A stretch of 52,036 nt of DNA from Desulfovulcanus ferrireducens (GTDB lineage Bacteria > Desulfobacterota > Desulfovibrionia > Desulfovibrionales > Desulfonatronovibrionaceae): contig NZ_JAGUQP010000021.1 in the NCBI RefSeq assembly GCF_018704065.1, positions 1 through 52,036 on the forward strand, given 5' to 3'. The notes under the pieces were generated by a model. That model searched no databases and was not told the origin of the DNA. It saw only the letters and a list, made by a program, of their open reading frames with translations. A program made the translations under genes and the position numbers. Positions 1 through 9,281 of the stretch are shown in pieces; within the stretch, counting starts at the first letter, position 1; every line of letters starts with the position of its first letter.

Positions 1-65
1 AAAATTGTTCTTGAAAACAAAATAAACTAACCAATAAATTTTAACCATTAACTATTGACAAAAAA

Positions 66-360
66 CACAGTTGCTGAGTTAATTTGCGAGCGCATTTTCT
101 TCAATGCTAACAAAAACTTGGACACATCTAAGGCTTGCTTGCGGGCTGTGCATAATGGGGTTAGTCAATAGAATATTACTTAATGCCTTTTCTGTTGTTA
201 TGATGGGTTTCGAAAGTTCGATGGAATAACCTCCCTATGCACAGCACTTCCGCAATCTTCGCCAAGATGTGTTACCCAACCCGTTTGTAATGCATTTCAG
301 AAAATCCACTCTTCAATTGTGTAGTAATTTTAGGGTGTTAATCGTGTCAGAAAGTTGAGT
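66..360 (+). repeat. ~295-bp MITE-like element, copy 1
   Basis: This is a non-coding element, nearly identical over its whole length to 44538-44834, in the same orientation. The right end CAGAAAGTTGAGT (348-360) is the same as in the other copy; the left end is degenerate. Inside are two imperfect inverted arms (about 120-166 and 224-277) sharing ACACATCT, TTGCGG and GCTGTGCATA, so a transcript would fold into a long hairpin. It fills most of the gap before pilC; I see no gene in 1-421. Confidence 0.8.
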
Positions 361-421
361 TAATTTCCATGGTTTATTCTAGTCTTGGTTACGAGCTTAA
401 TTAAGTGAGAGGAATAAGATT

Positions 422-1627
422 ATGCCGATTTTTATTTACAAAGCCAAGAACAGGTCAGGAAGGAGAGTCAAAGGTGACTTGGATGCGCCAAGCTTGGAAA
501 TGGCAGAGATAGCTTTGAAGCGCCGGGGATATACAGATATCAAAGTAAAACCCAAGCCCAAGGATATTCTGGAAGGTACTTTTCTTGAAGGAAAGGTTAC
601 TTCCAGGGATATGGTTGTCTTTAGCCGCCAGTTTGCGACCATGATTGATTCTGGTGTTCCTATTCTCCAGGCCTTGCAGATCATGTGCGAACAGACTGAT
701 AATGATAAGCTCAGACGAAAGCTCTATGAAGTGCGCAATGATATTGAAGCTGGTTCTTCTTTGTATGAAGCCTTGAAAAAACATAGAGATGTTTTTGATG
801 ATTTGTATGTCAATATGGTTAATGCGGGCGAAGCTGGCGGTGTTTTGGATATAGTTCTTTTGCGTCTTGCCGACTATATTGAAAAAGTTGCCAAATTAAA
901 ATCTAAGGTTAAAGGGGCTATGATTTATCCGGCCGTGGTACTGTCTGTGGCTGTGGCCGTTATAGCGGTCATCCTCATTTTTGTTATTCCAACTTTTGAG
1001 AAGATGTTTGCTGACTTTGGCGGTGCCTTGCCCCTTCCGACGCAGATTGTGATAAATATGAGCCGGTTAGTAAAAAGCAACTTTTTTTACCTATTGGGAG
1101 GAATAATTGTTTTAATTGTCGCGTTCAGGTTTTTTTACCGCTGGGAGCGGGGTAGAATTATAGTGGATACCTGGATTTTATTTGTTCCTATTATCGGGCC
1201 ACTTTTACGCAAAGTTGCTGTGGCCAAGTTTAGCCGGACTTTGAGCACCATGGTTTCTAGTGGGGTCCCGATTTTGAATGCCCTGGACATAGTTTCCAAG
1301 ACTTCGGGAAATAAGTGTGTAGAACTGGGAGTTAAGCAGGCCAAAAAAAGCATTGCTGAAGGACAAACCCTGGCTGAACCTCTGGATGAAACAGGAGTTT
1401 TCCCTCCTATGGTTATCCACATGATATCTATTGGAGAATCCACGGGTGCCTTAGATACCATGTTGGAAAAGGTTGCGGATTTTTATGATGACGAGGTAGA
1501 TGTGGCGGTGGAGACTTTGACCTCTTTAATTGAGCCGTTTATGATTGTTTTTCTAGGACTTGTTGTTGGGGGCCTGGTGATCAGTATGTATCTACCGATT
1601 TTCAAAATCGCGGAGACAGTGATGTGA
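422..1627 (+). CDS. pilC: Type IV pilus / type II secretion inner-membrane platform protein (PilC/GspF)
   Basis: This is an inner-membrane platform protein that couples the cytoplasmic assembly ATPase to pilus or pseudopilus assembly. At 401 residues it has the usual length. It has two T2SSF repeats (about residues 70-190 and 270-395). Three hydrophobic segments are visible, near 168-190, 220-238 and 370-392. The opening MPIFIYKAKNRSGRRVKG is typical of PilC. The start ATG follows GAGAGGAATAAG. No ATPase or pilin gene is next to it in the window; upstream is a repeat element. PilC and GspF cannot be told apart firmly without the missing partners. Confidence 0.88.
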   Translation: MPIFIYKAKNRSGRRVKGDLDAPSLEMAEIALKRRGYTDIKVKPKPKDILEGTFLEGKVTSRDMVVFSRQFATMIDSGVPILQALQIMCEQTDNDKLRRKLYEVRNDIEAGSSLYEALKKHRDVFDDLYVNMVNAGEAGGVLDIVLLRLADYIEKVAKLKSKVKGAMIYPAVVLSVAVAVIAVILIFVIPTFEKMFADFGGALPLPTQIVINMSRLVKSNFFYLLGGIIVLIVAFRFFYRWERGRIIVDTWILFVPIIGPLLRKVAVAKFSRTLSTMVSSGVPILNALDIVSKTSGNKCVELGVKQAKKSIAEGQTLAEPLDETGVFPPMVIHMISIGESTGALDTMLEKVADFYDDEVDVAVETLTSLIEPFMIVFLGLVVGGLVISMYLPIFKIAETVM

Positions 1628-1783
1628 CAGGAAGCTGGGAAGTCAGCAAGATGGGAAGAATGTGGGAGTAAATACATGGATTTACCCTGTTATATGGGGA
1701 GAAGAGAACTTGTAATTCATATTAAACTAAATTAAACTGTTATAACCAATTCAACCGGTTAGATATTTTAAGGAGAGGAAACG

Positions 1784-2650
1784 TTGCGTATTAGTGAATT
1801 GATTGCTCAAAACAACCAGTTTTTTTCTCTGGAATTTTTTCCGCCTAAAGACCGGGCTGCCTGGCCCGGTTTTTTTGATCAGGTCAACAAGCTTAAAGTC
1901 TTGAATCCGCTATTTGTCTCGGTTACGTACGGAGCTGGCGGGAGTACACAAGCATATACCTTGGAGATTGTGAGCAGGCTGAAAAGAGACTATGGACTCG
2001 AGCCTATGGCACATTTGACTTGTATTGGCGCATCTGCCCAGTCCATTTCTTCCTTTTTAGACAGTCTAAATAGAGAGGGCATAAACAATGTGCTGGCCTT
2101 GAGGGGTGATCCTCCACAAGGTCAAGAGAAGTTTGTTCCCGACAGTACAGAGTTCAAGTATGCTTCTGATCTGGTTCAGTTTATCAAAAATAAATATCCA
2201 CATTTTTGTTTAGGAGTTGCTGGGTATCCGGAAGGACATATAGAGGCCGGGAGTCCGGAAGAAGATTTACAATTTTTAAAACTTAAACTTGATTTAGGTG
2301 GAGATTTTGTCATAACCCAACTTTTTTTTGATAATGATCTTTATTTTGATTTTGTACGTAGAGTCAATAAGCTAGGTGTTGATAAGCCTATTATCCCGGG
2401 TATCTTACCTATTATGAACTTGAAAGTAATCAAACGTATTGTCTCATTATGTGGAGCAACAATTCCCAAAGATTATCTGCAAGCCTTGGAAGAGGCTCAG
2501 GAAAAGCATGGTGATGCAGGAGTCAAATCTCTTGGTATTGAATATGCGCGTGAACAAGTTAAAGATCTCTTGCAACGTGGTGCACCAGGGGTACACCTGT
2601 ACACCTTGAACAAAGCAGAAGCTTGTTTGCAGATAGTTTCATCGGTCTAA
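1784..2650 (+). CDS. metF: Methylenetetrahydrofolate reductase
   Basis: MetF reduces 5,10-methylene-THF to 5-methyl-THF with an FAD cofactor. This supplies methyl groups for methionine and, in sulfate reducers, links to the Wood-Ljungdahl methyl branch. The 288-residue protein is a single TIM-barrel domain without the eukaryotic regulatory half. Visible family signatures are FSLEFFPPKD near the N-terminus, SVTYGAGGST (about 46-55), LALRGDPP (about 103-110) and ITQLFFDN (about 176-183). The start is TTG, supported by AAGGAGAGG just upstream. It stands alone, with a MITE-like repeat directly after the stop. Confidence 0.93.
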   Translation: MRISELIAQNNQFFSLEFFPPKDRAAWPGFFDQVNKLKVLNPLFVSVTYGAGGSTQAYTLEIVSRLKRDYGLEPMAHLTCIGASAQSISSFLDSLNREGINNVLALRGDPPQGQEKFVPDSTEFKYASDLVQFIKNKYPHFCLGVAGYPEGHIEAGSPEEDLQFLKLKLDLGGDFVITQLFFDNDLYFDFVRRVNKLGVDKPIIPGILPIMNLKVIKRIVSLCGATIPKDYLQALEEAQEKHGDAGVKSLGIEYAREQVKDLLQRGAPGVHLYTLNKAEACLQIVSSV

Positions 2651-2658
2651 TCTTTAAT

Positions 2659-2746
2659 GAGTCTGTGGCCAAACCTTACTTAAGAGGACAATTTTTCATA
2701 ATTTTTTTTCATCCTGGCAGTCAAAATGGGTGTTGGTCACAGACTC
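2659..2746. repeat. GAGTCTGTGGCC family MITE-like element, copy A
   Basis: This 88-bp element has inverted ends GAGTCTGTGGCCAAAC and GTTGGTCACAGACTC. It is flanked on both sides by TAAT (2655-2658 and 2747-2750), as expected for a target duplication. It lies between metF and asd, and the core AGAGGACAATTTTTCATAATT is shared with the other copies. Confidence 0.85.
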
Positions 2747-2851
2747 TAATATGTAGCAGAGCACAGAATTTTGTGCCCTTACTTTGAGTTGTGAGTTGGT
2801 TATATCACTCGAACATTCCCTCAATTAAAATTTTAAATTCGGAGGATAAAG

Positions 2852-3880
2852 ATGGCCAAGAATCCTGTAGTCGCTGTTGTTGGTGCAACTGGTGCAGTGG
2901 GAAGGGAAATGCTCAAAACTTTAGAGCAAAGAGATTTTCCGGCTAGTGAAGTCCGGGCCTTTGCCTCGGCCAGATCAGCAGGAAAAAGAGTGCCTTTTAA
3001 AGGGCAGGACCTGATAGTAGAAGAACTGACGGAGGATTCTTTTAAGGGTATTGATTTGGCCCTTTTTTCAGCAGGAGGAGGAACCTCCAAAAAGTTTGCT
3101 CCTCATGCAGTCAAGGCCGGTTGTGTTGTAGTAGATAATTCTAGTGCTTGGCGCATGGATGATGAAGTTCCCCTTGTGGTTCCGGAGGTTAATCCCGAAG
3201 ATTTAAACTGGCATAAAGGGATTATTGCCAACCCAAATTGTTCGACCATTCAAATGGTTGTGGTTTTAAAGCCTCTCCATGATGTGGGCAAAATTAAAAG
3301 AGTGGTAGTGTCCACATATCAAGCAGTTTCTGGTACCGGCCAAAAAGCCATAGAAGAATTGGAGAAGCAAGTACGCCAGATTTTTAATATGCAGGAAGTG
3401 GAGAAAAAAGTTTATCCTTATCAGATTGCTTTTAATTGTTTGCCTCATATTGATGTGTTTTTAGACAATGACTATACAAAAGAAGAGATGAAGATGGTCA
3501 ATGAGACCCAAAAAATCATGGGCGATCCCAATATTAAAGTGACGGCCACTGCTGTGCGTGTCCCTGTTTTTTATGGACATAGTGAGTCCGTAAATATTGA
3601 AACAGAAAAAAAGATCACAGCCAAAGAGGCACGGGCCATTTTAAGTCAGGCTCCGGGAATCAAAGTTTTAGATAACCCCAAGGAAAATATCTATCCTCTG
3701 GCTATTTTTGCTGCAGGAGAAGATGATACCTTTGTTGGCCGAATCCGCGAGGATGAGACCATTGAATGTGGTTTGAACATGTGGATTGTGGCTGATAATA
3801 TCCGCAAAGGAGCTGCCTTAAATGCAGTTCAGATAGCTGAACTTTTACTGATTAAAGATTTGGTGCGTGTTCAATCGTAA
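2852..3880 (+). CDS. asd: Aspartate-semialdehyde dehydrogenase
   Basis: Asd makes L-aspartate-4-semialdehyde from aspartyl phosphate with NADPH. It is the branch point to lysine (dapB is also in this window), threonine and methionine. The 342-residue protein starts with the nucleotide-binding loop GATGAVG (11-17). The catalytic cysteine C130 lies in NPNCST. The dimerisation domain follows, with SGTGQKA and PVFYGHSESV motifs. GGAGGATAAAG precedes the ATG. A hairpin after the stop (3954-3981) could end the transcript, so the gene is probably monocistronic. Confidence 0.95.
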   Translation: MAKNPVVAVVGATGAVGREMLKTLEQRDFPASEVRAFASARSAGKRVPFKGQDLIVEELTEDSFKGIDLALFSAGGGTSKKFAPHAVKAGCVVVDNSSAWRMDDEVPLVVPEVNPEDLNWHKGIIANPNCSTIQMVVVLKPLHDVGKIKRVVVSTYQAVSGTGQKAIEELEKQVRQIFNMQEVEKKVYPYQIAFNCLPHIDVFLDNDYTKEEMKMVNETQKIMGDPNIKVTATAVRVPVFYGHSESVNIETEKKITAKEARAILSQAPGIKVLDNPKENIYPLAIFAAGEDDTFVGRIREDETIECGLNMWIVADNIRKGAALNAVQIAELLLIKDLVRVQS

Positions 3881-3953
3881 ATTTACTTGCAAAAAATATA
3901 AAAGAGTCACGTGATAAGCACGTTACCCAAAGTGAAGAGATAGAAATCTTACT

Positions 3954-3981
3954 CTTCGCTCCGCCAAAATGCGGGGCGAAG
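3954..3981 (+). terminator. Probable terminator after asd
   Basis: There is an 11-bp stem (CTTCGCTCCGC against GCGGGGCGAAG, one G-T pair) with loop CAAAAT, followed by GGTTTATATAA. The T-run is short. A smaller dyad, ACGTG-N5-CACGT, lies upstream near 3909-3923. Confidence 0.55.
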
Positions 3982-4042
3982 GGTTTATATAATCAACGAC
4001 TAAAACTAGACACTGAAAACTATAATTTTTTTAGAGGTAAAA

Positions 4043-4984
4043 GTGGTTAAGATTGTTGACGCCAAAGAGTATGTGGAGAAAATTTTAAGTCAGCACCGGC
4101 CCGGTGAGGAAAATTACCTGGCTTTTTATGAACATAGATTGGGGGTGATTTGTAAGGAGCCAAAACTGCTTCTGATCCCTTTAGATGATCATCTGGTGCA
4201 TAGAGGGGATGGTGTTTTTGAGACTCTAAAATTTGTGCACCGGAAAATTTATCTTTTAGATGCTCATCTGGAAAGAATGGCCAAGTCATGCAAGGCTATA
4301 TTCATCAATCCCCCTTGTTCTTTTGACCAAATAAAAGATTTGATTATTGAGGTGGCCAGGGCGTCTGGAGTTGATAACGGTATTTTGAGCCTCTTTATTG
4401 GCCGTGGGCCGGGCGGTTTTACTACTGATTTTCGCGAATGTCCTCAGTCCAGTTTATATATTGTAGCTAGAAGGCTTCCGGAAAAACCCGAGTCTTTTTG
4501 GGAGAAGGGAGTGACGGCTTTTAAGTCAAAGACTCCAGCCAAACAATGTTATATGGCCAGGATTAAGACAGTAGATTATCTGCCTAATGTGTTAATGAAA
4601 ATGGAAGCCATCGAAAAAGGGTATGATTTTCCCTTATGTTTTGATGAACAAGGATTTTTGGCTGAAGGGGCTACAGAAAATGTTGTCATTGTGAACGAGA
4701 AAGGGACTCTTGTTATTCCTGAAATGAACAATGCTCTGCCCGGGACAACGTTAATGCGGGCCTTAGATCTGATCAAAAATGAAGTTGATTTTGTGTTCCG
4801 CCCCATTAAAGAGGAGGAAATTTATGAGGCCCGGGAAGTCATCTTGCTTGGGACAACGATCGATGCTTTGAGCATAGTTAGATACAATGACAAACCTATT
4901 CACGATGTAAGGCCTGGTCCGGTAAGTAAAAGACTAAGGGAGTTGTTACAAAAGGATCTTTGGGAAAATGGAGTAGAGTTTTAA
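4043..4984 (+). CDS. Class IV PLP-dependent aminotransferase (BCAT / aminodeoxychorismate lyase family)
   Basis: This is a fold-type IV PLP enzyme of 313 residues. LVHRGDGVFETLK (51-63) is the family's N-terminal signature. K175 in RIKTVDYLPN fits the PLP-binding lysine, and EGATENVVIV (about 212-221) is the cofactor phosphate/ring region. Candidates are branched-chain aminotransferase (IlvE), D-amino-acid aminotransferase and 4-amino-4-deoxychorismate lyase (PabC). The sequence alone does not decide, though the length and absence of the full BCAT signature favour an IlvE-like/PabC-like member. The start is GTG after TTAGAGGTAA. The next gene starts 7 bp after the stop, so they are probably cotranscribed. 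Confidence 0.85.
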   Translation: MVKIVDAKEYVEKILSQHRPGEENYLAFYEHRLGVICKEPKLLLIPLDDHLVHRGDGVFETLKFVHRKIYLLDAHLERMAKSCKAIFINPPCSFDQIKDLIIEVARASGVDNGILSLFIGRGPGGFTTDFRECPQSSLYIVARRLPEKPESFWEKGVTAFKSKTPAKQCYMARIKTVDYLPNVLMKMEAIEKGYDFPLCFDEQGFLAEGATENVVIVNEKGTLVIPEMNNALPGTTLMRALDLIKNEVDFVFRPIKEEEIYEAREVILLGTTIDALSIVRYNDKPIHDVRPGPVSKRLRELLQKDLWENGVEF

Positions 4985-4991
4985 GAAATCG

Positions 4992-6062
4992 ATGAATGTG
5001 TTACATCTGGACCTGGGGCTTGAATTTCGGGGAGGCCAGCGTCAGGTATTATATTTAGCTTGTTTTCAGAAGCAGAGGACGCAGGTTCGTCCTTATCTAG
5101 CCTGTCCGGCAAAATCTCCACTTAAAATCAAAGCTTCAGAGCTAGGAATAGAAATATTACCTCTTCCTTCCAGACAGGAGTTTGATCCACTGAATTGGAT
5201 CAAACTCCTGTCTTTTTTAAAAAGAAAGAATATCAATATAATCCACACTCATGACGCCAGGTCAGCAGGGCTTGGAGCCATTGTGCACCGTTTTTTTGCC
5301 CATCATGTGAATTTGATTCATACTAGACGGGTATCTTATCCTCTGCACAATTTTTGGAGTGTAAAAAAATATGTTTGGGCCGAGATTGTAGTTGGTGTAA
5401 GCAGGGAAATTGCTAACGTTATGGAAGGATATGGTATTTCTCCTGATAAACTGGAAGTCATCCACAGTGCTATTGATACTTCTTTGTATTCGGTCAGAAA
5501 AAATAGGACGAAAGATAAAATTAATATTGGTCTTATTGGCGCTTTAACTGAGCAAAAAGGACATGATGTCTTCTTTCATGCTCTTAAAGAATTGAATTCC
5601 TGGCCTTTCAATTTTGTCGCTCAGATTGCTGGAGTTGGTCCCTTAAAAGATAGGTTAGAATTTATGGTTAAGGAGTTGGATTTAACTGAGAAAGTAAATT
5701 TTCTGGGTTATAAGGAAAGCAGAGAACTACTCCCTGAGCTGGATATACTCGTTGTGCCTTCAATTTCCGGAGAAGGCAGTAGTGCAGTGATTAAAGAAGG
5801 CTGGGCCACACGCGTACCAGTAGTTGTTTCTGATCTTGTTTCCAACCTAGAGCTTGTCAGGGATGGTATTAACGGATTGGTTTTTTCCAGAGATAATCCG
5901 CTAGATCTTGCCTTGTGTATGCAAAAGCTAATCAAAGATGAAGATTTGGTTCAGACTATTACAAAAAATGGTTTTCAAGAAGTAAAAAAATATAGTGTTC
6001 AGGCTATGGGTGAGAAGTATCTGGCATTGTATATGGCACAAGGTGCAGGGGGCAACTCCTAA
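4992..6062 (+). CDS. GT4-family glycosyltransferase
   Basis: This is a retaining GT-B glycosyltransferase of 356 residues. The N-terminal half carries EFRGGQRQVLYLA (a Gly-rich acceptor-side loop) and HTHDARSAGLG. The C-terminal nucleotide-sugar domain has the GT4 EX7E-type region ISGEGSSAVIKEGWA (about 255-269), then PVVVSDL and NGLVF. There is no signal peptide and no membrane segment, so it is cytoplasmic or peripheral. The sugar and acceptor cannot be read from the sequence; lipopolysaccharide or another surface glycan is the usual role. It follows the aminotransferase by 7 bp. It is followed by a degenerate MITE-like copy. Confidence 0.87.
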   Translation: MNVLHLDLGLEFRGGQRQVLYLACFQKQRTQVRPYLACPAKSPLKIKASELGIEILPLPSRQEFDPLNWIKLLSFLKRKNINIIHTHDARSAGLGAIVHRFFAHHVNLIHTRRVSYPLHNFWSVKKYVWAEIVVGVSREIANVMEGYGISPDKLEVIHSAIDTSLYSVRKNRTKDKINIGLIGALTEQKGHDVFFHALKELNSWPFNFVAQIAGVGPLKDRLEFMVKELDLTEKVNFLGYKESRELLPELDILVVPSISGEGSSAVIKEGWATRVPVVVSDLVSNLELVRDGINGLVFSRDNPLDLALCMQKLIKDEDLVQTITKNGFQEVKKYSVQAMGEKYLALYMAQGAGGNS

Positions 6063-6116
6063 GGCATTTGGATACTTGTACCTTGGTGCTCTCGTTCTTA
6101 TGACTTGCGCTCAAAG

Positions 6117-6200
6117 GAGTCTGGGGTCAAACCTTGATTGAAGGGCAACTTTTCATATTTTTTTAAATCTGGTAGTCAAAATGTGGTTTGTCCAAAGATT
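6117..6200. repeat. GAGTCTGTGGCC family element, copy B (degenerate)
   Basis: It starts GAGTCTGGGGTCAAACC and ends GTTTGTCCAAAGATT, with the shared core GGGCAACTTTTCATA and GGTAGTCAAAATGTGG. The ends have drifted and no target duplication is visible. This looks like an old copy. Confidence 0.7.
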
Positions 6201-6216
6201 ATAAATAGGGGAAGAG

Positions 6217-7464
6217 ATGGTTGAGTTTTCTTTTATTCATGCTGCGGATTTGCATTTGGACGCACCGTTTAAGGGAATATACGGTCAAGATGAAAATATA
6301 GCCCAATTGCTTACTCAGGCGACCTTTAAGGCTTATGATGCTTTGATTGATTTGTGTCTTGAGGAAGAAGTTGATTTTCTTTTAATCGCCGGTGACGTGT
6401 ATAATTCACAGGTGCGTAGTCTAAAAGGGCAGTTGAAGTTTCTGGAGGGAGTAAAGAGGTTATCTGAGCAGAATGTACAGGTTTTTGTTGTCCATGGAAA
6501 TCACGATCCGCTAGGAACAAAATCTCTGGCCATTACCTGGCCGGAGAATATTTATTTTTTTCCCGCTGATAGAGTGGTTTGGGAGAAGGCAAGAAATAGG
6601 CAGGGAAGGCCCGTAGCCCTGGTGGGCGGAGTCAGTCATGATTCGCCCAAAGAACAGCGCAACCTGGCCAGGCAATTTGACCCCCCGCGTTCAGACTTTT
6701 TTAAAATAGGGCTGTTACATACTAACGTAGGTGACTTGGCCCCTAAAGCCCCTTATGCCCCCTGTCAATTAAAGGACCTTCTATCTAAAGATGTAGGTTA
6801 TTGGGCCCTGGGTCATATTCACGATCGAAGAATTATGCACCAAGACCCTTATGTAGTGTATTCGGGAAATATTCAGGGACTGCATATCAATGAGTCAGGT
6901 CAACGAGGATGTTACCTGGTTCGGGTTTTTGAAACCGGTGGCCTGGAGCTGGAGTTTAAGTCTTTGGAAAATGTCCTCTGGCAAACTATCGAGGTTGATG
7001 TTCAAGGCGTTTCTTCATTGAGTCATCTTCAAGAGACAATTCTTAACGAATGCTTAAAGCCTGCTGTTAATAAATCTGTTGTTTGCCGGATCAAACTGTC
7101 CGGAAGAACTCCTTTGAGCAAAGAGTTAAACAGAGACGATCTTCTGGAAGATATGTTAAACTTTGTTCGGGAGAATTTAAGTGGAGTAGAACCATTTATC
7201 TGGGTCAAGGATATTTTTGTTGATTGTAGGTTGGACGTTGACTTTAATAGCGTTAAACAGGGTGAAGGGTTACTTGCGGAAATAATTAGAATTAGTGAGG
7301 AATTTAAACAGGAACCAGAGAGAGTGAACTCTGTTTTAAAAGAACTTTTAACTCATCATAAAATTAGAAAAATAGTACCAGAGTTATCTTCTTCAGAAGG
7401 CCAACAGCTGATCCGTCAAGCCAGGCTTCTGTGCTGGGATGGTTTGGAAGATAATAGAAAATAA
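6217..7464 (+). CDS. Mre11/SbcD-like metallophosphoesterase (YhaO-type DNA repair exonuclease)
   Basis: This calcineurin-like metal-dependent nuclease has 415 residues. The metal-site motifs are in order: HAADLHLDAPF (about 8-18), AGDVYNS (about 60-66), HGNHDP (about 94-99), LLHTNVG (about 168-174) and GHIHDR (about 198-203). The C-terminal third resembles the capping region of YhaO-type proteins. Family members nick or resect DNA ends and usually pair with an SMC-like ATPase (SbcC/YhaN). No such partner is adjacent; the next gene is a transporter. The start ATG follows AGGGGAAGAG. Confidence 0.88.
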   Translation: MVEFSFIHAADLHLDAPFKGIYGQDENIAQLLTQATFKAYDALIDLCLEEEVDFLLIAGDVYNSQVRSLKGQLKFLEGVKRLSEQNVQVFVVHGNHDPLGTKSLAITWPENIYFFPADRVVWEKARNRQGRPVALVGGVSHDSPKEQRNLARQFDPPRSDFFKIGLLHTNVGDLAPKAPYAPCQLKDLLSKDVGYWALGHIHDRRIMHQDPYVVYSGNIQGLHINESGQRGCYLVRVFETGGLELEFKSLENVLWQTIEVDVQGVSSLSHLQETILNECLKPAVNKSVVCRIKLSGRTPLSKELNRDDLLEDMLNFVRENLSGVEPFIWVKDIFVDCRLDVDFNSVKQGEGLLAEIIRISEEFKQEPERVNSVLKELLTHHKIRKIVPELSSSEGQQLIRQARLLCWDGLEDNRK

Positions 7465-7650
7465 GCATGACCCCTAATTAAAGATAAAAGCAGGGAAGTA
7501 TTGACCATATTCGTTATTTGTGTCGAACAAATAGAGCCAATAAAAGAGCCTCTTTTTTCAGTATCATTAACCTCTCATCTCTAATACCTTTCATTTTCTA
7601 AACCCTTTAATTTAGCTCTATTCATTTGGAATCTTTAAATATAGTAATTT

Positions 7651-8565
7651 TTGGGAGTAGTTATGCCTGCTCGTACCTCCTCATTGCCTGCTATTATCGG
7701 ACTTCTGGTGGCCATGCTTCTTTGGGGGAGCTCTTTTATTGCTCTTAAGGTCGCCTTTAGTGCCTATACTCCCATGTCTGCCATTTTTGCCCGATTGTTT
7801 GTTGGCAGCCTGTTTTTTTTATCGCTTCTGCCCAAATGGAAAGATGTAAGCTATCAAAAGGGAGACTGGAAGCTCCTTTTGCTTATGGCCTTATTTGAGC
7901 CGTGTTTTTATTTCATCTTTGAAGCTCATGCCCTAAAATGTACTACAGCCTCTCAGGCCGGAATGGTTACTGCTATACTTCCTTTACTGGTCGCTATAAT
8001 TGCCCGAATCGTATTAAAAGAAAAGGTAAGAAAGAAGACTATTGTTGGTTTTAGCCTGGCTATTGCTGGAGTATGTTGGCTTAGTTTGACAAGTGAAATT
8101 TCTGCCTGGGCTCCGTGTCCTATGAGGGGAAACTTTCTGGAGTTTTTGGCTATGGTTTGTGCCGCTGGCTACACTATCTGTGTGAAATATTTATCTAGAA
8201 GATACAACGCCATGTTTTTGGGTGCTATTCAGTCGTTTTTAGGGACAATTTTTTTTGCTCCTTTTTTACTTTTTTCTGCTCAAGGTATCCCAGACCATTT
8301 TCCTTTGTGGCCAACAGTATCCATTATTTATCTTGGTTGTATGGTTACATTTGTGGCTTATACCTTATACAACTACGGTGTCAGTAAAATTCCGGCCAGC
8401 CAGGCCTCAGCTTTTGTCTATTTGATCCCTGTGTTCGCCATTATGTTTGGATGGTTGATTTTGGATGAAAAATTTACCTGGCTACAGAGTCTGGGGGTGG
8501 GCTTCATCTTTTTAGGCGTGTTTTTGAGTCAGGACCGGAGGAAAAATGATGTAATTGTTAGTTAG
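7651..8565 (+). CDS. EamA/DMT-family permease
   Basis: This is a drug/metabolite transporter superfamily member of 304 residues. It has about ten hydrophobic helices arranged as two EamA repeats (about 12-145 and 165-295). Signatures include LLWGSSFIALKVAF near the N-terminus and an E-K motif, LKEKVRKKT, between helices 4 and 5. Such proteins are mostly exporters of small metabolites or amino acids; the substrate is unknown here. The frame begins ATGGGAGTAGTTATGCC; the track-like first codon overlaps a GTTATG that could be the true start (MPARTSSL) at 7663, because GGGAG precedes it. It is the first of three transporter genes in a row. Confidence 0.85.
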   Translation: MGVVMPARTSSLPAIIGLLVAMLLWGSSFIALKVAFSAYTPMSAIFARLFVGSLFFLSLLPKWKDVSYQKGDWKLLLLMALFEPCFYFIFEAHALKCTTASQAGMVTAILPLLVAIIARIVLKEKVRKKTIVGFSLAIAGVCWLSLTSEISAWAPCPMRGNFLEFLAMVCAAGYTICVKYLSRRYNAMFLGAIQSFLGTIFFAPFLLFSAQGIPDHFPLWPTVSIIYLGCMVTFVAYTLYNYGVSKIPASQASAFVYLIPVFAIMFGWLILDEKFTWLQSLGVGFIFLGVFLSQDRRKNDVIVS

Positions 8566-8787
8566 CATAAAATCCTGGTATTCTGGCATTCAAATTTTTT
8601 TCTTTTTATCCTTATAAAAAATCTTGAGAGATAAAATGGTTAAGGTTACTAATAGTTAAGGAAAGCAGCAGAGGATAAATAGCTAATCTCAAGAATTTTT
8701 AAAGTCTAATCTTTTGATAGTTTATGGTTCAGTAATTGTCTTTTAAATTTAACCATCTTTATCTCTAAACTAAAGACAAGGGAATTC

Positions 8788-9231
8788 ATGGATTATTTTT
8801 ATATTCTTTTGGCCTTGATTGCCGGGATATTAATGCCTGTTCAGCCAGGCATCAATGCTCAACTTAGTTCATTGGTCAAAGATCCTTTTTTAGCTTCAAC
8901 CATTTCTTTTGCCTTCGGTACCATTGTCCTTACTCTTTTTTGCCTTTTGGTTCGAGTTCCATGGCCATCCTGGTCAACGATCGCTTCTGCACCTTGGTGG
9001 TTATGGACCGGCGGCGCATTAGGAGCTTTTTTTGTCACTGCTACTATAATATTGGCCCCTAAAATTGGGGCCGTAACCATGTTGGCTTTACTGGTTTTGG
9101 GGCAAATGGTCGCTTCTCTGGTTTTGGACCACTTTGGGTGGTTGGGCTACCCAGTGCATCCCATAAGCTTTTGGCGGTTGGTGGGGGTTATTTTCCTCAT
9201 TGTCGGTGTATTGCTTGTGCAAAAGTTTTAG
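8788..9231 (+). CDS. YdcZ-type small DMT transporter (DUF606)
   Basis: This is a short membrane protein of 147 residues with about five helices. PVQPGINAQLSSLVKDPFLASTISF-type text near the N-terminus is characteristic of the DUF606/YdcZ family, a half-size relative of DMT permeases that probably works as a dimer. AAGGGAATTC precedes the ATG. It ends about 50 bp before the next transporter, so they may be cotranscribed. The substrate is unknown. Confidence 0.82.
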   Translation: MDYFYILLALIAGILMPVQPGINAQLSSLVKDPFLASTISFAFGTIVLTLFCLLVRVPWPSWSTIASAPWWLWTGGALGAFFVTATIILAPKIGAVTMLALLVLGQMVASLVLDHFGWLGYPVHPISFWRLVGVIFLIVGVLLVQKF

Positions 9232-9281
9232 TCCGCTTTTATTAGTTTAATTGGTTGAGCTCGAATTACAAGGAGAGCAAT

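Noticed and set aside
55-83. TTGACA near the window start as a pilC promoter
   Set aside because: There is no fitting -10 at 16-18 bp; the next bases belong to the repeat element.
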